64,000 bases of DNA, from the NCBI GenBank assembly GCA_030549495.1, contig JAUIRK010000947.1, positions 562,001 through 626,000 on the forward strand, written 5' to 3'. The notes beneath the pieces were generated by a model. It was given only the letters and a program-made list of their open reading frames with translations. It made no database searches and had not been told where the DNA came from. Below are positions 34,495 to 46,684 of the stretch, piece after piece. Made by a program: the position numbers and the translations under genes. The DNA is from Nectonema munidae (lineage: Eukaryota; Nematomorpha; Nectonematoida; Nectonematidae). Positions within the stretch are counted from its first letter, which is position 1. Each line of letters begins with the position of its first letter.

Positions 34495-34630
34495 TACCAT
34501 AGGGTGTTTTCATCGAGAAGGCACAATTGCGCTGCTTGTATCGAACTATGAGGAAAGCAGGCTTATTGCGGAATCGAACCCAAGACCTTGAGTTATCGAA
34601 TCCAGCATCTAACCAACCCTACTCACGCCC
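34495..34630 (-). repeat. tRNA-derived SINE (reverse strand)
   Basis: On the reverse strand GTGAGTAGGGTTGGTTAGAT (A box) is followed by GGTCTTGGGTTCGATTCCGC (B box), then a tail. Spacing fits a tRNA-type internal promoter. A full cloverleaf with matched acceptor arm is not evident, so I call a SINE and not a tRNA gene. Confidence 0.65.
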
Positions 34631-34829
34631 ACTTACAATCGATTAAACCGTTGTAGCTACAGACATTAATTTGCTATCATGGTGAAGCAATTTAAATGCT
34701 CTACAACGTCAGCCGTTCACAATTTTTTAAAAGATCAATCAAAAAAATGACGTTTAAATTGACTTTTTACCATAAAAAGGTCATTTTACGTAGAAATCGA
34801 TTTTTCTGTAATCTTGCCTAAAACTTTGT

Positions 34830-36305
34830 ACATGTGTGTGTATATTAATGTGCAAGAAATTTTTTTTGGAGAAAATCGTATTTTATGCATTACAGTGCAA
34901 CATATGAGCTCAAATTAACCAAAAATACAACTAAATCAAGCAGAACTTACGCGCGCGCGCACACACACCTAAAAGTCGTCTGCTACAAAATAGTAAGTAT
35001 ACTTTTTTTGCTTCTTTTTCTTTATCCTACTTTTATCTTCACAGGTAATATCTTTTGTTCTATAGTGAAATAAATTTATCAAATTTTTTGATTCAAGATA
35101 AGATGAGGGTGATATTAAATCTTGAGTTATTTATTATTTTCAATATGAGTGATTTAGATTTGTATAAATATAGATCATGTAAAAATTGAATGGAAAGTTA
35201 TGCTTTTCATATTTACTTTTAAATTAATTAATTTTGATACATGCCATTTATGGGTTTACAGAGAAAAGTATGCAAATGACAAAAGTGTTCATTCTTATAT
35301 TCAAATAAATTTAATGTACACAAATAACATTTACATATTTACTTGTTTTCATAATGTATACGGAGAAAAGTCTTGATGATGATGATGATGAAGTCAGATC
35401 ATTTAAGTAAATATTAAAAAAAAATTGTTCTACTTGCCGTTGTTCATTGTTAAAAAATATATCTTCTGGTGGAACATTGCCAATATATTGTAATACTAAA
35501 TTTGAAAAAGAAATATGAACTGCTTTGTCTCAATTTATTTCTCGTTAAAAGAAACGAGTCACCAATAAAAATATGTAAATCTTTACAAGCAAAAAATATA
35601 TGGGAAAATAATTTATTATTCGAGTAAAAAGTTATCTGAAAATAAAGTTTGAAAGACTAGGCAATATAGAAATTGCATCAGGGAGTGTTTTGGAAAGTAA
35701 AGTATATGTCAAGAAATAATCATACAATTTTATTCTTTCAATTTCGCCCCAAGATGTTATCTTGCGTGTGTTTTGGAAGTCAACTTTAATACCAGTGAAA
35801 TTCTGTTTAAGTTTCGTTCATCCACGCGGGCTGGCCAATTTATTTCCTTAAGCACGTGATGAAAGAATAATAGATTTTAGCGATGTATTATGATTGGTAT
35901 TTCAACGACCATTACCGGATGAACATACACATTGACAAAAACAAATGAAAAAAGCTACAAACATTTTAAATGACAGAAAATAATGATGAATTTTTCATTA
36001 TTTGAACTTTGGTTTTTATTTCAAATAAAAAAAAAAAAATTTTTTCATCTAAAAATAATTTATATGCTGAAGTTTTTATTTATCTTAAAGGATGAACATT
36101 ATTGTGCTATCTTCAAACAATTTAGTAAATGTATATGATATAGATATATATAGTATATATATATATATAATTTGCAAAATACAGCCAATAAATTGGAAAT
36201 TGTTGCATTTTTCGTTAAATCGTACTGAAATTTTGCACCGTAGTGCATAAAATACGATTTTCTCAAAAAAAATGTTTCACACATTAATATATAATACACA
36301 TGTAT
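34830..36305. repeat. Inverted repeat pair, possibly ends of one element
   Basis: The stretch 34830-34930 (ATGTGTG, TATATTAATGTG, GAGAAAATCGTATTTTATGC) is repeated inverted at 36195-36305 (GCATAAAATACGATTTTCTC, CACATTAATATATA). The interior has CA/CG and GATGATGAT microsatellites (34952-34968, 35377-35392) and a TA run near 36150 but no coding frame. Either these are the arms of a 1.5 kb non-autonomous element or two separate copies of a dispersed repeat. Confidence 0.5.
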
Positions 36306-37604
36306 GATCCTTTTAAAGCAAATTTGAGAGTTTATACCTCAGGAAGTTATGATGTTGAGATAAACATCGTAAAACCTGTCTTAACGAGTTTTATAAGTAT
36401 ACCATTTAAAAAAAAACGTGAATGTCGCAAAAAAAATGGTCAAAATTTGGTTGAATTGACACGGAATGCCTCAGTTACATGACAAAAGAATGCCAAAAAA
36501 TACATGAAAAATTAAAAAGAAGACTTCAACAATAATTCTAACAGTAACTAACGAACAAATGATTTAACTGTAAAATCATGTAACTAACTCGCTAAATAAC
36601 TCACCAAACCAACTTAACTAAGGAACAAATTAATGAATCTTTGCTTTGTGACTCAGTTTAACATTATTTAAGGAGTTTTCTCACTTCTATGAGTTGTCAC
36701 TCTTTTGAACATATCGCAAAATTCCACATGAAAACACAGTACCACACATGGTAACAGCACACACCTAATTAGCAACGAATATTAATAGAAACGCGTTAAA
36801 ATTCCCACAAAAATACATATATTTACATACTTTAAACTAAAAAACCATCCATTAAAGCAGAAATACAAACTTTAACATTCTTATCATGCTCTAATACCCA
36901 AGAAAAATAAAAAGCATCATATTTGATGACAAGAAACACCTTCAAATACCATGATTTTGAAAATAAGATATGAAATCAAAATTTGCTACAAATAAATAAA
37001 ATAATGAACATAAAAAATAACAAAAATTATTAAAAATAAATCCTAATAAGGTCATAAATATTTTGCTACCACAAATCAAATAGGACTGGGAAATTTTAAT
37101 TTGTATATCGTGCCAAATTTTCAGTATAAAAAGAGTTATCTTTGGAGCTGGTGAAAACGTCCAAAAACAAAATAGCACAAAACCAAAAATACCGAAATTG
37201 CTTACAACAAGTTTGAGGTTAAGTATAGAGTATAGAGTTAATCCTAGGATTCGTGTCAAGGTTATTTTATTTTAAAATTTACAGAAAGTTGTTTCTTTCT
37301 GCCATTTTTGTTATGAAGTCATTGAACCAAGAACGGCTATCTCTATATGGAAAGGCAGCAAACTATTCTTTTTGAAAGTGTTTATAATAATTATACTATA
37401 GTTAACAGTTTATTTAAATTTGTGAACTCTTTACCAACTATCATATTCATCCCTTGTTTACCCTATGGAGAAAAATACACACAAAGATTTGTCTAATAAT
37501 AATTAGGTGTGAGAAAGTCGCATGCTATGGAAGTATATAATATAAATAGGATAACTATGTAAAAAATATACCTATTACCCATATTTGCTATGATATTAGA
37601 AAAA
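36306..37604. other. Non-coding stretch
   Basis: AT-rich; reading frames here (36300-36482, 36942-37259) are low-complexity and unsupported. Confidence 0.4.
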
Positions 37605-37800
37605 AGCGCTAGGTGGTTAGAGTTAGGTTGTTAGGTGTGTACTTCTCATCTTAACTTGTGAAGGTCAGGGGTTCGATTCGCAAGACTTGTCGACTCTTAA
37701 AAACAAAATTGCAAAAACTGTGAATAACCATATCAAGCATAATGCGAGCATAAACCTTATGGATGAAAGTGCTTTGATATCCAACCTACCAACCAACCAT
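37605..37800 (+). repeat. tRNA-derived SINE
   Basis: AGGTGGTTAGAGTTAGGTTG (A-box region) is followed at 37666-37680 by AGGGGTTCGATTCGC (B box). The tail includes GCGAGCATAAACCTTATGG; a related GAGCATAAACCC tail occurs in the reverse-strand copy at 47260-47385. Confidence 0.65.
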
Positions 37801-39740
37801 CAACAAACTTGATTACATTCCCCGTATATTTTTACAACGATTGATAATGATAGTGTTACTTATTATTTTATCTTCATTGCTTAAAGCTCTCTCTCAAGCA
37901 TATTTTTCTGTTACTTTTTCTCTGTCTTTACTCAATTAGCGCTTTAAATTTTAAAGTTTTTGAAACACTATGCATGAAACACATGCTTTGCACATTTTAA
38001 ATTCAAAACTTTAGAACACGTATATCCTTTTTTCATTTGAGAACATTTAACTAGGGGCAAAAACAACATTTTCGAGGGGGCGGAGGGCTGAAAGTAGAAG
38101 AAGGGGAGGGGGGATACGTTCCCATTAAATGTATAGGTAGTGGGGGTTGTGCTTGAAATTATATCTTCAAGATACCTTCTTCCTCAAAGTATTAATTTTT
38201 AACAAAAATTAAACACAAAAAAAGACCACGTTTAAAGATTTTAACATTTCCATATCAATTATTTTGCAAGATTTTGAAATAGGTATATCTCGCAAGTCTT
38301 TTAAACTTGACTCAGATAAATGTACCATTCTCAAAAAAATTATTTAAAAATCAAATCACATTCCTTTTTTCATAAGTGTAAAATTATTTTCGGTAGAAAT
38401 GCATAGGAATGAATTTTTACAAAAACAACTCCCCTAGTAAAAACATAATTTATAATATGCGAAAAATTCTCACGAACAAAGAATATTTGCTAGCCAGTGA
38501 CTTTCTTATTTTCATCATTTTCATGTGTTATAAATTTCAATACTAGATTTATAGGCCTTCTTCTATGGATAAGCTCATTTGCAGCCAATGCTTTTTCTCA
38601 ATACGAATACATATATACATAATTTTTTACCATTTTTGATAACACCAAATCTTCTTTATTTTTGTTATTTGTATTATTTTTTTTCTATTTTTTTTTCTAA
38701 ACGCCCATTCCAGCGTAAATATGGGTTGGGAAGAAAAATAAAGTAGTTTCGAAACTGTGTCAGGCTTGTTAAAAGTGATAAGAAGTGCGTTTGAAGGATG
38801 GGAGCTGTGGACTTGAAGAGGGATACGTTGAAAGAGTTAAGAGGTATGCGAATTGAAGTGATTAAGAAAGTGAAGATTAGTCCAAAAAAATTGTAGACGT
38901 TTGTGGTGAAAAGGGTGAATTATAAAAAAGATAAATTTGCAATTAATATTTCAATTTGATTTATGAGTGAGGTTAAGAGAAGTAGAAGTTTGGAAAGGTG
39001 AGGAGATCTGAAAATGAACTTGGAATGTGACCTAGAAAAATTTGAAAATTTATCAATGTTGTGAAGTGTGTAGAGAGATGAGATGAATAGAAAAGTATTA
39101 GTGGTTGGGTGTTTTATGATCAATTTTGCAGACCCAGTGTAAATATAGTTGATCATTTTAAAGATCATTCTAGCCATCAATTTTCTTAATATATTATATA
39201 TATATTTATATCTTTCTGATACCTAGACAAGGTTAAACACGAGATAGATATACTCTTTAAAATACATGATATTGCAAAACAGAAAGACGTTGATATTATT
39301 ATAAATTTTTTTAACAATTATTATAAATAGGACTTATAATATATCATAATATGGAGAGACATAAATTGAAATCAAAAATACTTCATCAAAATAAATCTAC
39401 TTAAATATCTTTCAACTGGTTTTAAGTATAATTATTTGGAAGAGAAAAGACACTTATGGTTGACAAAGGCGTAGTGAACAATTTGATTAAAATGAGTTAA
39501 GTAGTTGTGAATTGAGTAGCTTTAGGTGAAAAGTTCTGCCAGAGTAAGATTGCACAAAAATTTTAATGTTAATACAAATTAATATCAAAAATATCTAAAG
39601 ATTGAAGAGAATAACAATCTAGTGGCTATATGTAATAAACCGCTAAATTTGGAAAAAATAATTTGAAAGTATTTTTCCCGAGATATGTTAGATTAGACAA
39701 AGCACAAATAAAATTACATTATAGAAGATCGGGATAAATG
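37801..39740. other. Non-coding stretch with purine-rich segment
   Basis: 38700-39180 is rich in GAAG and GTGA on the + strand, giving a hydrophobic 86-codon frame on the reverse strand. Its composition resembles the LINE relic at 41850-43480, but I see no reverse transcriptase motif. Confidence 0.35.
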
Positions 39741-39744
39741 AAAA

Positions 39745-40463
39745 GATCGATGCCCTGCATATCCAAAAGGTCACAAAACCTCAAATATTGAAATTTATTT
39801 TTACTCCTACTACAACTTCAATTATACAGCCTATGGATGCCGGCATAATACGGAGCGTTAACGCGCATTACCGAAAGATCTTGATGAAAGACGTCATAGA
39901 TCGCTTGAATTGTGGACAAGATGAAAACATGGAAAATGCTGTAAAGTCTGTCACGATACTTGACGCACTTCACATGTTACAAAAGTCTTGAAACAGTGTT
40001 TCTACTGAGGTAATTTAAAATTGTTTTCGAAAGTGTTTTGCTTCAAATTTACAGGACATAGCGTTAATTGAACACCCTGAAAGAACAGATAATGTAGTGG
40101 AAGAAAGTTTTTTACCTTCTGAATATATTTATTGCGATGAAGATTTGGAGTGCTTTGAAACAGCGAATGAATTACCGCTGAATGTGGTTTCTGATGATCT
40201 ACACTTTTGATTTGAAAAAAGCTCTAAAGTCACTTCAAAACCAAGTAATTAAGAGTAGAAAATTGCGCCAGTTTTCAATTGATGAATATTATTTTAAGTA
40301 GTAAATATAACTTTGTTTTAATTTTTTAAAACTCAGCATTTTTTCTACTTATTGACTTAATTATGAATGAACTTTTATTTAATAGTTTTCGATATAAGCA
40401 CATACTCGATATAAGCACTTATTCAGCTGGTCCGGTGTAAGTGCTTATATCGAATATTGACTG
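39745..40463 (+). pseudogene. Tigger/pogo transposase C-terminal half with 3' transposon end
   Basis: CPAYPKGHKTSNIEI (about 39750-39795) corresponds to the DNAPAHPKG block just after the second catalytic aspartate. A frame change leads to TSIIQPMDAGIIRSVNAHYRK (about 39817-39880; relatives have TSLIQPMDQGVI), then MENAVKSVTILDALHMLQKS, and later DIALIEHPERTDNVVEES and YCDEDLECFETANELPL. The tail ends LRQFSIDEYYFK with a stop near 40302. The transposon's right end follows, finishing CGAATATTGACTG next to TA at 40463-40465. It carries GATATAAGCACTTAT both direct and inverted. The 5' half with CENP-B-like DNA-binding domains is missing. Confidence 0.8.
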
Positions 40464-40465
40464 TA

Positions 40466-41020
40466 TATAAAAGAGAGAGATAACTTCATTTAATTTTTAT
40501 AAAGAAAATTTGCTATGTATTTAATTTTAATATAAAATTAAAGTTCAAAATTTAGGGTACCCTTTAAGACCGAGAGTAAATATATGTCCGTCCATAAAAA
40601 ATTCTCATTTAAAAAAATTCAAGTTTGAAAATTAGAAAACACAAAGGTTGTTTTAAGGAATAAACCTTTTACTAATCCTAAACGCTTTTTTTATTATTTT
40701 TGTTTACTTTTTTCTATGGATTTTGCTAGTTAAATATTACCAGTAATAAATATGCATTATTTAAGCACATAAATTCAAAATTTAAAAGAAAAAACACAAA
40801 ATAAAAATAATCCTCTCCTTGAAAACTTCATAAATATTCAATCCGTCATGTTATGAAATCTCAAAAGATAGTGTATGTCTAGCAGTAGTTCATCAAATTA
40901 TATCGGACACATATGTTACTCCAGGTCTTTAGACACATCCATCCATGTTGCCAACACTGAAAAGAGACGCACAAAGTTTTGGTAGTCCATATGTTTTTTT
41001 GAGTCCTCACGTGCCTTCTC
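40466..41020. other. Non-coding stretch
   Basis: AT-rich, no feature recognised. Confidence 0.4.
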
Positions 41021-41024
41021 ATTT

Positions 41025-41790
41025 TTGTTTATGCCTCGGATTCGTAGTTTCATTATGGATTGCATCGAAGAGTGCCTCTTAGCCGAAAATAGCAATGATC
41101 AAAGCAGAAATTATGAAAAATTCAACTTGGATTTTGAGGATAAGCAGTTTTTCGAAGAAGATGATAAAAATAAAGCAGAAGCGATTGAAATTGTAGATTC
41201 TCAACTCAGAGAGTACACACTGTTTAGTTTTACAAGAAGTTTTTCCATTCCGTTGTCCTATAGAAGTTGTGGTAAGATAAAAGATGAAATTGAAAACATA
41301 AGTAATACGAATTTTTATGAAATATTTTCGAAAACATGTAATTTTGACATTTTAAAATTCATGTTTTACTCAATCAAACCAAAATTTACATGAATCAAAA
41401 AGGAATTGTAGGAGAAATTGATTTTAAAGAGTTTTATTGTATACACTTTTGTATGGGCGTACATAAACTGCCAAGGTTTAGGGATTATTGGAGTACGTGT
41501 TCAATTTTAGGAGTAAATTTTATCGCTAATCTAATGACTCGTGACCGTTTCTTTTTTTACGTTCTGTTGTACATTACAATGAAAATAGTATATGTTTTCC
41601 TATTACAGATCCAAAACGTGAATTAAGTTAGAACACTATTTGAGCATTTCAATAAAGCTTTCCAAATAGCTATGACTTCTACTCATCAGCAATTAATTGA
41701 TGAGTATATGATTAAGTTCAAAGGACATTATTTTGCTAAACAGTTTAAAAAAAATAAAACTGTAATGGTAAAATGTGAGATTTTTTGATA
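41025..41790 (+). pseudogene. piggyBac transposase N-terminal fragment
   Basis: An acidic N-terminal segment (FDFEDKQFF-like, 41025-41240) is followed in the next frame by IDFKEFYCIHFCMGVHKLPRF, RDYWSTCSILGVNFIANLMTRDRFF (about 41420-41555), which match the KAFIGILLxMGVHKLPRLRDYWS block of piggyBac proteins. LFEHFNKAFQIAMTSTHQQLIDEYMIKFKGH (about 41640-41730) contains the first catalytic aspartate (IDEYM for usual VDEQM/IDEHM) and ends at a stop near 41787. The rest of the catalytic domain is absent. It differs from the copy at 22402, so a second piggyBac lineage is present. Confidence 0.75.
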
Positions 41791-41849
41791 TCTCATCACA
41801 TACTTGTGAGATATCGTAGGCTTCAGTTTCACCTAGAGATAAGAGATAG

Positions 41850-43480
41850 TTAAGATTAAATTGTTTTGTGAAAACGGGTAATTTTATGTTATTGGTGAAG
41901 AAGGGGTAAGCTGCGCCAGCGTGTTGGTTTGTTTAGGATCTGTCTGTAAATATTGATAGAGTAGAATAAGAGTTAATAAGTTTTTTACTAAGTAATGGCT
42001 AATTGTTTGTTACCACAGATGTTAGTGAGATAAGGTTTAAAAACATAGAGGAATGTGGAGTGTGAAACGGTGTAAAGGAATGTGGTGGAGGTTTGGAACA
42101 GAAAATGCTTAAGTATTTTTTAAGTAAAGTTATTTTTAGATGTAAATCAAGGGGTAGTGTGAAAGTTAAATTTCTAGTTTTTTCGTAGGTTTAGTATGAT
42201 AAGCATTGTAAATGTTAAAAAGACAAAGTCTAGAGATTTTGTTAAGAAATGTTAAGGATGTAGGATGTTGAAGGGCAACACCCTAAGAAAAAATTCAGTA
42301 TTGAATGATGCAAAAGATTAGAGAGCTATAGATGTGGTTAGTGATTTTTGGGTGTAGATCTCATTTCTGTGAAATGAGTTTTTTGAGGGAAAAGAGAGTT
42401 TTTGAATGTTTTTCAAAGATATTTTAAAAATATTCAGAGATTTTTAAGTTTTGTTGAAAAGTTCATCCTAAAGAGTGTTTTGTGTTTTTAGGTAGTAAGG
42501 TAGTAGAGTTGATTGTTAGTGAGATATAGTTAGGTTTTTTGTTTGTAAAGTGTAGGAGTTTATATTTGGTCCGGTTAAAAAATATATACGATCATTAATA
42601 ATTGCAGGGTGCAAATCAGAGTTAAAAGCGTTATCAATGTGAAGGAGTAAGGTTGTGGTTATTTCTTTATTAGCTAGAGATTAGTTTTGACGTATTGCGT
42701 AAATATTGATAGAGCTAATTCTGTGTTTTTGACTGGAATTTAGGCAAATTTGTTGGGGTGTATTAATTTATGAGTAATGAGAAGTAGAATTCTTTTGCGT
42801 AAAGTTTTTTCTAAGATTTTACCTAGTGTGGGTAAGATTGGGATAGGCCGCGGGTTGATATAAGATTGATATCAAGGTTAAGTTTAGGGATGAAGATAAG
42901 TTTACTTATTTTCCATATGTTAGGAAATTAGTTAAATCTTAGACAAGCGTTAAAAATATTTCGGAGATGAAAGTATAAGATGTTAAATGTTTTCTTTATG
43001 TGTTTTATAGGAATGAAGTCGAGACTAGAAAAGGATATGGATTTGGTAGAGTTTACAGTGTTTTCAAGTTTGTTGAGAGTGATATGTGAAAAAGTAAATT
43101 TATTATGTTTTTGTAAGTATAAGTTTGTTTTTGTTGTTGTTATAGTGTTGTCAATGTTATGAGTTAAATGGTTGTTTTTAAGAATTTAGTAAGTAATGGT
43201 AGGTTAATGTATGTATTTGAGTTATTAGATGGAAGAAGATGACATGGAAGTTGTTTCTTATTGTGTTTTTTTAGTAATTTGGTTGACGAGAGTCCATAGG
43301 TTTAAAAGGGATAAGCTTTAAATTTTTGCCAAGTAAGTTTTTTATCATGACCAATGGCATTCTTGTAGGGCTTTTTTAGTAAGAAGTGTTGTTTTATATC
43401 AGCTTGCAAGAGAGATTTTTTGATGACTTTAGTCTATTTGCGAAGGTTTTGGGAAATAAGAGCATATAATGTAGGTGAAA
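41850..43480 (-). pseudogene. Old LINE (Jockey-superfamily) relic, reverse strand
   Basis: Reading the reverse strand, PILPTLGKILEKTLRKRILL can be pieced near 42790-42860, matching the PISLLPTLGKIFEKIL block of reverse transcriptases. LISSLANKEITTTLLLHIDNAF lies near 42640-42690. The late KYLGVTLDSKLxFxxHI block survives as HSLGxTFQQNLKI near 42440, followed by FSLKKLISQK and HPKITNHIYSSLI. Upstream (43260-43480) is a K/Q-rich stretch like the linker before the reverse transcriptase. The YADD and SQGSVLSP-type boxes are not readable, so it is heavily decayed and partly deleted. Borders are approximate. Confidence 0.5.
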
Positions 43481-43920
43481 AACATTGTTATGTATATTTT
43501 TATATGATAAATGATACATAAAACAACTGTAAATGCAAAATAATTCCAAAATCGATTTACTTTATATCTTAAACTAATTCAAGCTTAGAATTTTAGGACC
43601 AAACATTTTTAAAGAACATCTATATATTAGTGTTTATTTGAAACAAAAAAAGATCTCAATAAAAAACATTAGGAAACAAATCATAAATATTCTTATAAAA
43701 TAAATTTTGATAATTTTATATATTTTGTTTCAAAAATTATTTTTAGATTAATTTATCTTTCAGATGATTGCCCTTATAAATAAATATATTTAATTAAATA
43801 CATGCTAAGAATGCACAATATTTAAATAATTAATTATTGTTTATTGTATAATTTACAAACTTAAATAAAAAATATATTAAAAATAATTTCATTTAATATA
43901 TTTTATTTTTTTTATTTTCG
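43481..43920. other. AT-rich stretch upstream of candidate host gene
   Basis: Very AT-rich with no coding frame; it would be the upstream region of the exon at 43994. I cannot pick out a TATA box against the background. Confidence 0.35.
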
Positions 43921-43960
43921 TTTCAGCAATTTTATTTACTCAAATCTAAACTAAACTAAA

Positions 43961-43968
43961 GCGGGAAA
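43961..43968. promoter_or_regulatory. E2F-like site ahead of the candidate Cdt1-like exon
   Basis: GCGGGAAA, the reverse complement of TTTCCCGC, fits the E2F consensus TTTSSCGC. It lies 26 bases before the ATG at 43994 in otherwise AT-rich DNA. Replication licensing genes are classic E2F targets, so the position supports the gene call, but an 8-base match can occur by chance. Confidence 0.4.
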
Positions 43969-43993
43969 GCTGGAATTGACATTTAAATTTTAA

Positions 43994-44094
43994 ATGTCTC
44001 AGAAGCTTTTAACTGAATTTTATCCTAAAAGAAGGAGCGCTAAGAATTTTGAAAAGACTAAACGCACTAGAACTTTGAAAGATGAAAAGAACGA
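43994..44094 (+). CDS. Exon 1 of a candidate Cdt1-like replication factor (PIP-degron exon)
   Basis: The ATG opens 33 codons beginning MSQKLLTEFYPKRRSAKNF. Residues 3-10, QKLLTEFY, form a PCNA-interacting peptide (Q, then L at +3, then F and Y), with T-E in place of the usual T-D and arginine at +4 after the tyrosine. That layout is the PIP degron read by CRL4-Cdt2, which destroys Cdt1, p21 and Set8 on PCNA-loaded DNA. Having it at residue 3 is characteristic of Cdt1. The frame runs to GA followed by a GTAATT donor (44095-44100), leaving phase 2, which fits the acceptor at 58540. If unspliced it would end after 34 residues. The exon is real in my judgement; Cdt1 identity is inference. Alternatives are another PCNA-dependent factor. 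Confidence 0.55.
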
Positions 44095-44100
44095 GTAATT

Positions 44101-45128
44101 TTTTTCTTTTAAATAAGCATTTTATTTTTCTTTAAAACACCTTTCTAGATTTATAATGACTTCTTATATTGACTTGACTAATGCTTATTATTAATATACT
44201 GTATATCTGATAGTTACCTTCTTTTACATAAAATTAAATCAAGTATAAATATTAAATATGTGTTTTTTAAAATTCCTAAGAACTTACACTTTTTTTTATA
44301 TTAGTTATTTTTATTATTTAGAATCTATAATTTTAAGAGATTCATTTATTAGCTCTCTTGATTTGCTAGTTACCTATTTTTGTATAAATAAATAGATTTA
44401 TTTAGACAAAAATAATAATTTTGAAAATAACAATTAAGTATATAAGAGTAAGAAAACAAGGAGATTGGAAATTTATTTTTTTGTTGATATAAATATAAAA
44501 AATCCATTCTCCAAAAATATAAAAATTGAGAAATAAAAGGTAACATTTTAAGTAATTACAATTTAATATATTTTCAACAAAAATAATACTATATTTGCAT
44601 TATAAAGTGAAGAATAAAAAAATATGTACTGGGTTTTTCAGAAAAAGAAAGTAATTCTATTTTTAATCGTTAAGATGCACCTGATACAGAACTTTAACTA
44701 CTAAGGCGAAGAGGCTGAAATTTAGAAAAAAATAGTTTATAGTATATCAAGTTTTTTAAAATTCTTTTCATATTAGTATAATTTTATAATATATTGATTA
44801 TATAAAAAAATAATTAAATATTTTTTACTTTCACAATAATTTATCAAAAGCATATAACTAAACTTTCGTAAGACTTAACGAGCTAGTGGGGAGGGACTTG
44901 TGAGCACACCTTAGCCTCCGCCCCTGACTGAAGGACAACTGGTAACCCATTATAAATGTGGAATAGCCTTTTCCATGGATTGAATATTTATCACTTTTAT
45001 GATGTAAGCATTATTTAATTTCGATAGGTTATAATTTAAGCTAAATTACAATAGTTGGTTTGATAATAATATAAATTTATATGGCAAACAAGCTATAAAT
45101 ACATAAATTAGTAAAATTGTGTTTTTGC
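44101..45128. other. Start of presumed intron 1
   Basis: AT-rich. TCCGCCCCTGAC near 44917-44928 is an inverted CAGGGGCG-type repeat terminus with no visible partner. Confidence 0.35.
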
Positions 45129-45136
45129 ACCTACAA

Positions 45137-45441
45137 CATTGGTTCTCAACCTTTTTTTAACAAAGGGTCAACTTAAGAAACAACATTACACTAGAGGGCT
45201 TCACGAAAACCATACGCATTTTTAATTAACTCTGAAATATTATTCTAGTTACTTAAATTGAATCCAAATTTCTGCATATATATCATAAAATTAATAATTG
45301 ATATTATTCATAATTAATAAATCAATAAATTTGCCAAATTTTAACATGATTTTGTTAACTTGTTTTTCCTGCCACTTTGCTACGTGGGCCGCAAAGCAAG
45401 CGGCTGAGGGCAGCATGCGTGCCCACGGTTGAGAACCACTG
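45137..45441. mobile_element. hAT-type MITE, 305 bases
   Basis: Ends read CATTGGTTCTCAACC and, inverted, CAGTGGTTCTCAACC. The flanking octamers ACCTACAA (45129-45136) and ATGTACAA (45442-45449) agree at six positions. GTGGGCCGCAAAGC near the right end is typical of such elements. No coding frame. Confidence 0.75.
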
Positions 45442-45449
45442 ATGTACAA

Positions 45450-46684
45450 TAATAAACTATAACATATAAACTGAACAATCAAATACCAAACTACGTAATT
45501 TGAAATTTTTTTACTTTATTAATGATCAATAAAATAGGAAAAGAGTGAAAAGTCCTAAGCCATTGATTTTTGATACCGTTATCTGAATTATTTAATCTTA
45601 AGTTATATATATATATATTATTTTTAAATGCAACACAATCCAAGATTCACTCTTTTTATTAAGAATCATATTGCTTTGAAAAATTAATATTTGAAAAATA
45701 TAATAGTATAAGTAAGAATATATAGAATGAATTCTTTCTTAGTTTTATTATTTAACCAAGTGATTTGATTATTTATTTTTCTACTAACAGTGAATGCGTT
45801 TTCTTCACAACCCGTAGAATTAAATTGTTTTTAAGATTTTTTTCTTATTCCTTGTACTCTTGAAAGCTATGCCTACTTTTGTCAATTTTTCCTCATTCCA
45901 CCCTTATCCCGTTTATTTAATTAACAACACTGCCACAACCAAACCGCTTCACAATAACAATTTTTTCTCATTCACAACTCATCGTGTTTATTTAGTGTGT
46001 ACTGATTCACAGCAAACACTCATTATTACTACTGCCATAGACAAAACTTCACCACACACACATACATTCCTGTATTTTCTAAGTATATGGATGGATGAAG
46101 AAGGTAGTGCTATACAGGCTACCTAATTCGTGCGTTAGTATGGTGGTAATAAACGAGGAGATAGTTTGCACGTCATTTGCCAAGCAAGAAAGAAGCTTTA
46201 AAAATTATGGACTTCATATTTAAATAGCTGAGGAGGCGTATTAATTCAATCTGGTCGGATAATGCATATTCTCTATGCTAATAATAAGATCATAATCATT
46301 TCAGATTATGATGACGATGATGATATGAAGTGCTTCATTGAACTCATCATTCCTGCCATCACTTCAACTTCTTCCTATAATTCAGGTATAGAGACGTGGT
46401 TTTTATCCATGCCATGAAAACAAAATTTAAATGCGTTAATTATGGATTCAGAGATTTACTTCTAATAGCGAACAAATTGTCAGAGATATTTCTTCACTGG
46501 CTTATAAGAAGCTTGTGATAAAATGAGAAATGTTAATACGCTTATTTCGTGATGCAGATTTCTTACAAAAATTCTCATCCTAACATGATATTGTTTTCAT
46601 TGAATCAGCATTTTTAATCTCCTAAGCGAAACTCTTAGGATGAGTGCTGGGGGATACCAATTTAACTGATGTTTTTTTTAAAAA
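45450..46684. other. Intronic non-coding stretch
   Basis: The frame 45860-46126 is rich in T, N and H and has no family resemblance. GATGATGACGATGATGAT lies at about 46309. Confidence 0.4.

Noticed and set aside
34495-34630. True tRNA gene (also considered for 37605 and 5251)
   Set aside because: A- and B-box-like motifs are present but acceptor-stem pairing and a complete cloverleaf are not, and tails are shared between copies; tRNA-derived SINEs fit better.
45860-46126. 88-codon + frame
   Set aside because: Rich in T, N and H with no recognisable family and lying in presumed intron; likely chance.
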